The notes under the pieces: model-generated
What the model saw: only the letters and a program-made list of their open reading frames with translations
Database searches by the model: none
What the model was told of the DNA's origin: nothing
Position numbers and translations under genes: made by a program
In this document: piece by piece, positions 1 through 5,975 of the stretch
Position numbering within the stretch: the stretch's first letter is position 1
Layout: each line of letters opens with the position of its first letter
Source of the DNA: DAHUZJ01 sp050743865
GTDB lineage: Bacteria > Actinomycetota > Acidimicrobiia > Acidimicrobiales > RAAP-2
Direction: 5' to 3'
Assembly: GCA_050743865.1 (NCBI GenBank)
Contig: JBOGGE010000225.1
Span: forward strand, 1-8,093
DNA: 8,093 nt

Positions 1-504
1 CAGCGCGTCGTCCATGAGCCGGTTGTTCTCGGCGATGGTGAGCGCACCGGCCGGGAGGGCGGGCAACGACGTGCCCAGGACGCCGAAGTTGTCCACCCAC
101 TCCACTCCGTCGTAGGGGACCCCGTAGAACTCGGCCAGGATGCCCCGCAGCCAGATGACCGCAGCCGGGACACGGCCGCGAATGCCGACCCGGCGCCCGA
201 GCAGGTCTGCCGGCGACTGGATTCCGCTGTCGTCGCGGACGAAGGCGAACCCGTGGCGGAATCGCCGGTGCGGGTACACCGGCAGGGCGAGCAGATCTCC
301 GTCACGCTCCCGGTCCATCAGGTAGCCGACGACGTTGAACTCGGTGAGGTCGCACTCCTCCCGGCGCTCCGACCGCAGGATGCGGCTCCGGTCGCCGGTC
401 AGCACCAGGAGGTCGATCCCCTCCGGCCGCACCGATCCGTCCGCCAGCGCACGGACGATCTCGTAGTCGCCGCACGCCAGGCTCAACGACAGCCGTCTGC
501 TCAT
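1..504 (-). CDS. 4,5-dihydroxyphthalate decarboxylase-like / substrate-binding-fold protein (N-terminal part, cut by window edge)
   Basis: This open frame of 168 codons runs off the left edge, so only the N-terminal half or so is present. It resembles proteins annotated as 4,5-dihydroxyphthalate decarboxylase (Pht5-like) or ABC transporter substrate-binding protein, which share a type 2 periplasmic-binding fold. Visible family marks: LACGDYEIVRAL (9-20), VRPEGIDL (25-32), CDLTEFNVVGYLM (51-63), ALPVYPHRRFRHGFAFVR (73-90), IQSPADLLGRRVGI (95-108) and WLRGILAEFYGV (118-129). There is no signal peptide or lipobox, so a cytosolic protein is more likely than an exported transporter component. ATG at 504 overlaps the TGA of the upstream gene as ATGA, and GGAGG lies six bases upstream, the strongest ribosome binding site in the operon. 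In this family decarboxylation is proven for only a few members; here it may act on a small acid made by the upstream enzymes. Specific function is uncertain. Confidence 0.85.
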   Translation of the reverse strand, partial: MSRRLSLSLACGDYEIVRALADGSVRPEGIDLLVLTGDRSRILRSERREECDLTEFNVVGYLMDRERDGDLLALPVYPHRRFRHGFAFVRDDSGIQSPADLLGRRVGIRGRVPAAVIWLRGILAEFYGVPYDGVEWVDNFGVLGTSLPALPAGALTIAENNRLMDDAL

Positions 505-1898
505 CGATTGCCTCCATCAGGCCGCTCGGCCATCGGCGGCCGGGCAGTGGACCGCTCGGCGATCGGCGGCCCGGCGAGCAGCGCCCGCAGGGTGCCGGCC
601 AGAAGGCACCAGTCGTCCCTCCTGGCGGCGGCCAAGAGCCCGGCGAGCTCGTCGCCGTCCACCCGGTTGGCGGCGGCAACCCGGCGTGCCTTTCGCTCGA
701 GGTCGTCCCAGCCGAACGCCGCTTCTCCCGGCACCTGCCCGGCAGCGTGCTCCTGGCGCCCGCCACGTCGCTCGATCAAGAGGCGCGCCCCCCACTGCTC
801 GGGGAACAGGCGGCCGAGCTCCGGGTCCGCCACCACGCTGACCGCGGTCATGCGCCGGCGCAGCCCGTCACCGGGCGGAAGGGGATGGTCGAGCTGGTCC
901 AGCCCGTCCGGGGCATCGAGCGCCGACGCCAGCTGGTACTGGGCGCTGGCCAGGGTGTCGAGCCGCCGACCGAGGTCGGGGCGGTCGACCATCGCCGCGT
1001 GGAGCGGGGGCACCGCCAGCACGATGCCGACCACGTCGGCCGGATCGAGCTCGCCCGTCTCGACCAGGCCCCGGAGGGTCGCCGACCCGGCGAGCACCTG
1101 GCGGGCTGCGGCGTAGGGCTTCAACCGGCTCCGCCCCACTGCTGCCGTCACCGGTGGGGCAGCGCCCCCTGACTTCGGCGCCGTCACCACTTTGGCCAGG
1201 TGCTCCGGCGAGGGGCGTGCGTACGCCGACGACCATTGCGCCAGCATCCTGCGGTCGCCGTGCAGCCCCTCGGCGGCGGCGGCGGCGGCGGCCACGCCCT
1301 GGGCGACCGCCATCCCCAGCGAGAAGGAGCGGGCCGGTTCGGGGAAGACTCCCCTTGACGAGCCGCCGGCCGCCATTGCACAGGCCTCGACCGTCGCTTC
1401 CGGCGACAGGCCGAGGACCCTGGCCGCAGTCGCCGCCGCGCCGAGGGCGGCGGCCGCCCGCGTCGTCCAGGTGCCGGAAGCGGGGGCAAAGGCCCCGCCG
1501 AGCGCCGCCGCCGCCTGGGTGACGACCTCGTAGCCGACGCCGATGGCGGCGAGGATGGTCCCCGGGTCGGGGCTCTCGCCGACGAGGGCAAGCGCCGACG
1601 GCACGACCACGGAGCCGGGCGTCGTGCACGTCCGCAAGTCGATGTCGTCGATCTCGGTGAGGCGGCAGCACGACGCCGCCATCGCCGCCTGCCCGCAGCC
1701 ATCGGGACCTCGTCCCAGCAGTCTCCCCCAGGCCCGGGATGCCGGCCCCCACTCCGGCAGCAGGCGGCCGAGGTGGACGGCGCAGGCAGCGTCGCCGGCC
1801 CGCAGCCGCGCCGCCTCCCGTTCGTCGGGCCCCGGCGACCACGAAGCCAGACCGGCAACCAGCTCCTCGAGCCAGGCTCCGGGCGCCGGTCCGGTCAT
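501..1898 (-). CDS. MmgE/PrpD family protein
   Basis: This 465-residue protein has the normal length for the MmgE/PrpD family, whose members include 2-methylcitrate dehydratase, cis-aconitate decarboxylase and iminodisuccinate epimerase. Family signatures: TEIDDIDLRTCTTPG (81-95) followed by VVVPSALAL (97-105), IGVGYEVV (119-126), LGAAATAARVLGLSPEAT (152-169), the Ala-rich helix before EGLHGD (210-215), LKPYAAAR (259-266) and SAQYQLASAL (318-327). It fits the TEIDDI…CTTPGSVVVP subgroup rather than characterised enzymes: the His after the acidic motif is Thr93, and the Lys/His region reads ARSFSLG (189-195). ATG at 1898 is chosen because it overlaps the upstream TGA as ATGA and starts a typical N-terminus; the frame runs open to 1985 inside the previous gene. 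The ribosome binding site is weak, consistent with coupling. The C-terminal tail carries a short repeat, PPIAER and PPMAER. Reaction and substrate are unknown; a lyase, epimerase or decarboxylase step on an organic acid is inferred. Confidence 0.88.
   Translation of the reverse strand: MTGPAPGAWLEELVAGLASWSPGPDEREAARLRAGDAACAVHLGRLLPEWGPASRAWGRLLGRGPDGCGQAAMAASCCRLTEIDDIDLRTCTTPGSVVVPSALALVGESPDPGTILAAIGVGYEVVTQAAAALGGAFAPASGTWTTRAAAALGAAATAARVLGLSPEATVEACAMAAGGSSRGVFPEPARSFSLGMAVAQGVAAAAAAAEGLHGDRRMLAQWSSAYARPSPEHLAKVVTAPKSGGAAPPVTAAVGRSRLKPYAAARQVLAGSATLRGLVETGELDPADVVGIVLAVPPLHAAMVDRPDLGRRLDTLASAQYQLASALDAPDGLDQLDHPLPPGDGLRRRMTAVSVVADPELGRLFPEQWGARLLIERRGGRQEHAAGQVPGEAAFGWDDLERKARRVAAANRVDGDELAGLLAAARRDDWCLLAGTLRALLAGPPIAERSTARPPMAERPDGGNR
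511..515 (-). promoter_or_regulatory. Ribosome binding site of the dihydroxyphthalate decarboxylase-like gene
   Basis: GGAGG on the minus strand, six bases before ATG 504, inside the last codons of the MmgE/PrpD gene. It is a near-ideal Shine-Dalgarno sequence and confirms the overlapping start. Confidence 0.65.
522..571. repeat. Direct repeat at the 3' end of the MmgE/PrpD gene
   Basis: Two 20-base units (522-541 and 552-571) match at 19 of 20 positions and are spaced exactly 30 bases apart, so the frame is kept. They encode PPIAER and PPMAER in the C-terminal tail. This looks like a small in-frame duplication beyond the folded domain. Confidence 0.6.
1271..1291. repeat. Seven-unit CGG trinucleotide run encoding poly-Ala
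   Basis: Seven consecutive CGG triplets on the plus strand encode most of a seven-alanine run (residues 203-209) in the MmgE/PrpD protein. The run sits in a helix that is normally Ala-rich in this family, so it probably reflects GC-rich codon choice with some slippage. Confidence 0.6.
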
Positions 1899-3037
1899 CT
1901 GCTCGCCGGCCCGATCACCAGGTGGGCCGGGGGGATCGGCCCGTCGGGCCCCACGAAGCAGAACCGGCTGTGCAGCAGCGGGCATCCGCCGACAATCCGG
2001 ACCGCCACGATCGAGACCGCGTCACCATCACAGAGCTCGTCCCATCCGCTCGAGGCGTCAGGAAGGTCGACGATCTCGTTCCCGAGCCCGCGTACCATCA
2101 CCTCGGGCTCGCCGGCGCCGCCAGCCCTCGACAGCTCGTCGGGTCGAACCCCGGGCCGCAGCCTGGCGCATGCGGCGTCGACGACCGGCCGCAGATCGTT
2201 CCCCGGAGGAAGCCATGCCCATGGCGCCGTGGCGGCCTGCTCGGCCCAGTAACCGAGGAACTCCGCCGCCGCGTAGCACGAAAAGACCGGGCCACCGGCA
2301 CCCCCGCCGGCACCCTCGCCGGCACCCTCGAATGGGCGGAGCGAACCGTCCGGGTGTCCGAGCAGGAGCCGGACGTCCCGGCAGCCCAGCCCGTAGGCGG
2401 CCTCTTCGACGGCCAGGGCCGCCCGGCCGGCATCGGCGCGTGCGGCGTACGCCTCCACGCCAACCTGCAGCGCGGCGTCGAGAATAGCGGCGAGCTCGCC
2501 GAGCACGGACCGCTCGCGCACGCTCGAGCGCCGGCGCAGGGCGGCGAGCTGGCGATCGACCGGCACGATCTCGAAGTCGCCCATGGCGGCGACGAAGCGG
2601 TCGCGGTCCGCCGCCGGGACCTGGTCATCGAGCCCGGCGATGCCGAGCCGGCCGGCAGCGACACCCCGGTCCGCCAAGACGGGCCGGACGCTGTCTGCCC
2701 CGAAGGGCCGCTGGACGAGTGCCGGGACCCATGACACGTCCCGCTGGTAGGGCTCCTCGCGCCGGCCGCCGCGGCCGGCCATGAGCACCGGGTCGCGCCC
2801 GGGGACGACGACCACGGTCGCTGCGCCAGCGGTGGGCTCGAGGTTGGTGAGGTGCACCACGGGGCCCGGGCTGGCGGCGCTGGCGACCACGACGACTGCC
2901 GCCAGCGCCTCGTCCTCGGCGAGCGCTTCGACGGCGCGGACCCGGCGGACGAACTCGTCTCTCGGCAAGCGCCGGTTGTCGAAGCACGCCCGGCCGGTCC
3001 TGATGGCAGGGGTCATCGTCACCAGGGACCCGATCAC
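1895..3037 (-). CDS. Divergent M24-like (creatinase/aminopeptidase fold) protein, probably without the canonical active site
   Basis: This 380-residue protein resembles the preceding gene in size and layout and is probably a diverged paralogue. An N-terminal alpha/beta domain runs to about residue 165, followed by a helix typical of the M24 linker (RRRSSVRERSVLGELAAILD, 168-187) and a degenerate pita-bread domain. PVFSCYAAAEFLGYWAEQAAT (from 250) sits where M24 enzymes have the two metal Asp; Y255 and E266 occupy those places. VRGLGNEI (315-322) replaces the HGxG motif, so its His is gone. A Gly-rich linker EGAGEGAGGGAGG (237-249) comes from a 12-base tandem repeat. The start is GTG at 3037, overlapping the upstream TGA as GTGA, with GAGG seven bases before it. 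Internal GTG 3022 and ATG 3016 lack such a site. The frame is open further upstream but that part overlaps the previous gene. It may be a non-catalytic partner of the neighbouring M24 protein or a repurposed enzyme. The fold call is by eye and moderately sure. Confidence 0.7.
   Translation of the reverse strand: MIGSLVTMTPAIRTGRACFDNRRLPRDEFVRRVRAVEALAEDEALAAVVVVASAASPGPVVHLTNLEPTAGAATVVVVPGRDPVLMAGRGGRREEPYQRDVSWVPALVQRPFGADSVRPVLADRGVAAGRLGIAGLDDQVPAADRDRFVAAMGDFEIVPVDRQLAALRRRSSVRERSVLGELAAILDAALQVGVEAYAARADAGRAALAVEEAAYGLGCRDVRLLLGHPDGSLRPFEGAGEGAGGGAGGPVFSCYAAAEFLGYWAEQAATAPWAWLPPGNDLRPVVDAACARLRPGVRPDELSRAGGAGEPEVMVRGLGNEIVDLPDASSGWDELCDGDAVSIVAVRIVGGCPLLHSRFCFVGPDGPIPPAHLVIGPASR
2294..2329. 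repeat. Three 12-base tandem repeats encoding a Gly-rich linker
   Basis: Two exact copies of gccggcaccctc (2306-2317, 2318-2329) and one 10-of-12 copy (2294-2305). On the coding strand they give the tetrapeptide (E/G)GAG three times, between the helical linker and the core strand of the second M24-like protein. In-frame slippage would change the linker length without breaking the gene. Confidence 0.75.
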
Positions 3038-4158
3038 GTGGCCGCCTCGAGAAGCGGGGCGAACGACCCGGTGAGCGGCCGGCCGCCCTCGGCGGTGACC
3101 ACCAGCGGCTCGCCGCACAGCAGGTACCCCGACACCGGCAGGTACTGATTGGGGTGCAGCACGAAGACGTCCCTCTCGACGAGGCGACGCCGGCTGTCGC
3201 CGGTGAGGTCGCCCGGCATCGACGACGCCAGGCCGAGACCGTGCCCGCGGGCGCGCATGTGCGGCGGCCGGCAGTACTCGCCGTACCCGGCACCGGCGAT
3301 GACTCGGTCCATCGCCGCCACAACGTCGCCGACGACTGCGTCCGGGCGGCAGGCCGCTGCTCCGGCGATCAGGGACTCGGTCAGGACCGAGTAGTCCTCC
3401 CGGAGCTGCGCTGGCGGCTCGCCGACCACGGCCGTGCGGCACACCTGGGTGTACATCCCCTCGAACGACGGCGACATCTCCGCCAAGAGCACGTCCCCGG
3501 GAGCGAGCACACGGTCGGTCGGTGGGTGCAGCGCCAGGTTGTGCTGCGACGACGACAGCAGCAGGAAGATGTCTCCCGCGCCCTGCTGGCGCAGCCGGCA
3601 CCGGACGGCGGCGGCCACCTCGAACTCGGCGGCACCGGGCCGGGCGGCGGCGCGCAGGGCCTGTTCACCGGCGGCAGCGAGCCGGCTGGCATTCTCCAAA
3701 ACGGCGAGGTCGCCGTCGTCCCGCCGCCGGCTCACCTCCTCGCAGCAAGCGTCGGCCGCCACCACCTCGCCGAGCTCGGAGCGGAGCGCGTCCGACGATC
3801 GCCCGACGAGCTTGTGATGTCCCCAGAACCCGACTGCTCCGCCCTCGAGGGACCGGGCACGAGACCATTTGCCCAGCGCTTCTATACCGCCGTGGCGCAC
3901 CTGGGCACCTGGCACCCGCCCGGAGGCCCGGAGCACGTCGAACTCGGGGCTGACGAACAGCGTGACCGTGCCATCGGGATCGATGGCCGCCGCCGCCGGC
4001 CCCAGAGGGCGGAGGCGCGTCAGCCACCACACCGGGTCCGCCTCGGTGAGGAAGTGCCGGCCGCTCGAGTAGCAGATCACCGAACGGGCCCCGGACGGCT
4101 CCACCGCTCCGAGGAGGGCCTCAGCTCGCGCCGCCATGGAAGGGTCAGCGGCGCTCAC
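3034..4158 (-). CDS. M24-family (creatinase/aminopeptidase P fold) protein with substituted metal ligands
   Basis: This 374-residue protein has the two-domain layout of creatinase and aminopeptidase P: an N-terminal domain (about 1-140) and a C-terminal pita-bread domain (about 145-370). The fold is marked by SSSQHNLALHP (202-212), GDVLLAEMSP (221-230), YTQVCRT (236-242), RGHGLGL (304-310), VFVLHPNQY (331-339) and GEPLVVTAEGG (349-359). Aligned by eye to canonical M24 enzymes, the two metal Asp residues become E227 and Q238 and the first metal Glu becomes H335, while H306 and E350 remain. His211 matches the His conserved in aminopeptidase P and catalytic in creatinase. A metal-free, creatinase-like hydrolase is therefore as likely as a peptidase. 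The start is GTG at 4158, 18 bases after the hyuB stop. ATG at 4137 is an alternative seven codons in, and neither has a strong ribosome binding site. No signal peptide. Location beside hyuAB suggests action on a ring-opened amide or ureido product; this is inference. Confidence 0.85.
   Translation of the reverse strand: MSAADPSMAARAEALLGAVEPSGARSVICYSSGRHFLTEADPVWWLTRLRPLGPAAAAIDPDGTVTLFVSPEFDVLRASGRVPGAQVRHGGIEALGKWSRARSLEGGAVGFWGHHKLVGRSSDALRSELGEVVAADACCEEVSRRRDDGDLAVLENASRLAAAGEQALRAAARPGAAEFEVAAAVRCRLRQQGAGDIFLLLSSSQHNLALHPPTDRVLAPGDVLLAEMSPSFEGMYTQVCRTAVVGEPPAQLREDYSVLTESLIAGAAACRPDAVVGDVVAAMDRVIAGAGYGEYCRPPHMRARGHGLGLASSMPGDLTGDSRRRLVERDVFVLHPNQYLPVSGYLLCGEPLVVTAEGGRPLTGSFAPLLEAAT
3045..3048 (-). 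promoter_or_regulatory. Ribosome binding site of second M24-like gene
   Basis: GAGG on the minus strand, seven bases before GTG 3037, within the end of the first M24 gene. It decides between GTG 3037 and the unsupported internal starts GTG 3022 and ATG 3016. Confidence 0.55.
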
Positions 4159-4176
4159 GGCCCGCCGGGACCGACC

Positions 4177-5970
4177 TCATTGGCGGCGACGGGTGCGAGC
4201 ATCTCTGGTGCGCTCCCGGTCGACGAGCCCGGTGGAACGGTCGACGACGGCGCCATAGGCGTCCTCGGCCGCCCCGGCGGTCACGAGCCCGTCGAGGAGG
4301 TCGGCGTCCACGTCGTCCAGCGGCCGGTCGAGGGGATCGCCGTACCCCCCACCGCCTCCACTCATGATCCGGGCGCTCGCTGTGGCGTCCACGTTCCACC
4401 GGCCACTCCCGATCGGTTGGTACTCGCCGTCGGGCCCGTCCCGCAGGCCGATGCTGCCGGTGACGGCCGGGAGCCCCCCGAAGAGCCCCCATGGCGGGCA
4501 CTGCTCACGCGGCGGCAGGGTGAAGGACCACGTGCCGGCCACCAGGTTCCGGATCTCCGTGGTGACCCCGAGCCCACCCCGGTACCTCCCGGCGCCGCCC
4601 GAGTCCGCCCGCAGCTCCCGGCGCTCGACGAGCAACGGGAACTTCAGCTCGAGGCTCTCCATGGGGGCGTTCCGGACGTCACCCTGGCAGACGGACACCG
4701 CGGCCGACTCGCCGTCGCCGTGGGGTCGCCCGCCCCACCCGCCTCCTTCGACCGTCTGGGTGACGAAGCGCCGGCCCGACCCCGGATCCACCCCGAAGAA
4801 GGCGATGCCGCCACCCAGCGACGAGTGGTGCGCCGCCGGCACGCGGTCGGGCAAGGCGGGGGCGACGGCGGCCAGGATGGTGTCGACGACGGTCGGGATG
4901 GCGATGCTCCATTTCGCCATCGGCGCCGGGAAATGGGCCATCATGAAGTTGCCCTCGTCGATCACGACGTTGAGCGCGGCGAACGACCCTTCGTTGACCG
5001 GTTCGAGCGGCGTGGTGATGGCCTTGTAGGCCACGTAGGCGGCGGCGCGGGTCCGCGAGTTGATGGACGACCGGCGCTGCCGGGCGCACCCGGTGAGGTC
5101 GATCGTCATATCACTGCCGTGGACGACGACCCGGACCTTGATCTCCAGAGGTGCGTCCAGATCGACCAGGTCGTGGTCGAGGAACGACTCTGCGGAGTAC
5201 TCACCGTCGGGGATGGCGGCGACGATGCGCCGGCACCGCTGCTCCGAATCGGCGAACAGCCGGGCGATCGACTGGTCCACCGCCTCGTTGCCGTACCGCT
5301 CCACCAGCGCCTCGATGCGCTGGGCTCCCGCCCGGCATGCAGCCAGCTGCGCTCGCAGGTCGCCCAACGCCGACTCCGGGTACCGGACATTGTCCAGGAT
5401 GAGCTTGAGGACCGGTGCGTCGAATTCGCCGTCGCGCTGGATGCGCAACTGGTCGATCTGCAGCCCCTCGATCCATGGGTCGGTCACCATGGCCCCCGCA
5501 GCGCCGAAGCCGGTGCTCATGCCGCCCACGTCCACCCAGTGCGCTCGGACGACGGCGAAGCCGAACAGCCGACCGGCGGTGAAGATCGGTGAGTACGCAA
5601 CGATATTGTTGAGGTGCTGCCCGCAGACTCGCTGGTGATTCATGATGTAGCCGTCGCCGGGCCGGAAGCCGCCCAGCCCGATTCGCTCCACGGCGTCGCG
5701 GACCACGACGCCGAGATCGGCGACGAAGTGCGAGACCCCGCCCACGTTCTGGCAGAGCAGCCGGCCTTCACAGTCGAGGATGGCGCACGAGAAGTCGCGC
5801 ACTTCGTAGATCATCATGTTGTAGGAGCTGCGGGCAAGGCTGTCCGCCATCTCGTCGGCTGCAGCTGGCAGGGAGTTGCGGATGACCTCGACGGTGACCG
5901 GGTGGACCCGTCCGGACGGCTTACCGCCGCTCGGCACCCGCCCGTCGGTGTTCGCTTCCGTGGTCGTCAT
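4177..5970 (-). CDS. hyuB: Hydantoinase/oxoprolinase family protein, subunit B
   Basis: This 597-residue protein is the catalytic partner of HyuA in the HyuB / oxoprolinase C-half / acetone carboxylase alpha family. Diagnostic stretches: VRDFSCAILDCEGRLL at 57-72, the metal-site region GDGYIMNHQRVCGQHLNN at 105-122, RAHWVDVGG at 142-150, EGLQI at 168-172, GDLRAQLAA at 203-211, GGAGRYRGGLG at 458-468 and GGGGGYGDPLDRP at 538-550. Candidate metal ligands are H119, H144 and D147. The usual family motif NDPYxGGTHLPD is here NHQRVCGQHLNN, so its Asp is Asn122. About 22 polar residues precede the conserved domain. ATG at 5970 is chosen because GGGGG lies nine bases upstream. TTG at 5979 is an alternative giving three more residues and a TTGA overlap with the hyuA stop. 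The gap to hyuA is five bases, and the two subunits are almost certainly made together. Function beyond the family is inferred. Confidence 0.94.
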   Translation of the reverse strand: MTTTEANTDGRVPSGGKPSGRVHPVTVEVIRNSLPAAADEMADSLARSSYNMMIYEVRDFSCAILDCEGRLLCQNVGGVSHFVADLGVVVRDAVERIGLGGFRPGDGYIMNHQRVCGQHLNNIVAYSPIFTAGRLFGFAVVRAHWVDVGGMSTGFGAAGAMVTDPWIEGLQIDQLRIQRDGEFDAPVLKLILDNVRYPESALGDLRAQLAACRAGAQRIEALVERYGNEAVDQSIARLFADSEQRCRRIVAAIPDGEYSAESFLDHDLVDLDAPLEIKVRVVVHGSDMTIDLTGCARQRRSSINSRTRAAAYVAYKAITTPLEPVNEGSFAALNVVIDEGNFMMAHFPAPMAKWSIAIPTVVDTILAAVAPALPDRVPAAHHSSLGGGIAFFGVDPGSGRRFVTQTVEGGGWGGRPHGDGESAAVSVCQGDVRNAPMESLELKFPLLVERRELRADSGGAGRYRGGLGVTTEIRNLVAGTWSFTLPPREQCPPWGLFGGLPAVTGSIGLRDGPDGEYQPIGSGRWNVDATASARIMSGGGGGYGDPLDRPLDDVDADLLDGLVTAGAAEDAYGAVVDRSTGLVDRERTRDARTRRRQ

Positions 5971-5975
5971 TGGAC

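Noticed and set aside
253..1116. Plus-strand open frame of 287 codons
   Set aside because: It is antisense to the MmgE/PrpD and Pht5-like genes and gives a low-complexity Ser/Arg/Pro-rich product with no motif.
1899..1985. Upstream extension of the MmgE/PrpD gene by 29 codons
   Set aside because: It would overlap the previous gene by 91 bases and adds an Arg/Pro-rich stretch. The ATGA overlap at 1898 is the better start.
2761..2779. Inverted repeat with 9-base arms and a one-base centre
   Set aside because: It is made only of G and C within the second M24-like gene, encodes a Gly/Arg run, has a loop too small for a hairpin, and lacks a T-run, so it is neither terminator nor convincing operator.
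3038..3601. Upstream extension of the second M24-like gene
   Set aside because: The frame is open to 3601 but this part overlaps the well-supported first M24 gene, and its product is Arg/Pro-rich without fold motifs. GTG 3037 has a good ribosome binding site.
3154..5592. Very long plus-strand open frame (812 codons)
   Set aside because: It lies antisense to hyuB and the first M24 gene, whose proteins show clear family motifs. The plus-strand product is Arg/Pro/Gly/His-rich with no recognisable domain. Long antisense frames are expected in DNA this GC-rich.
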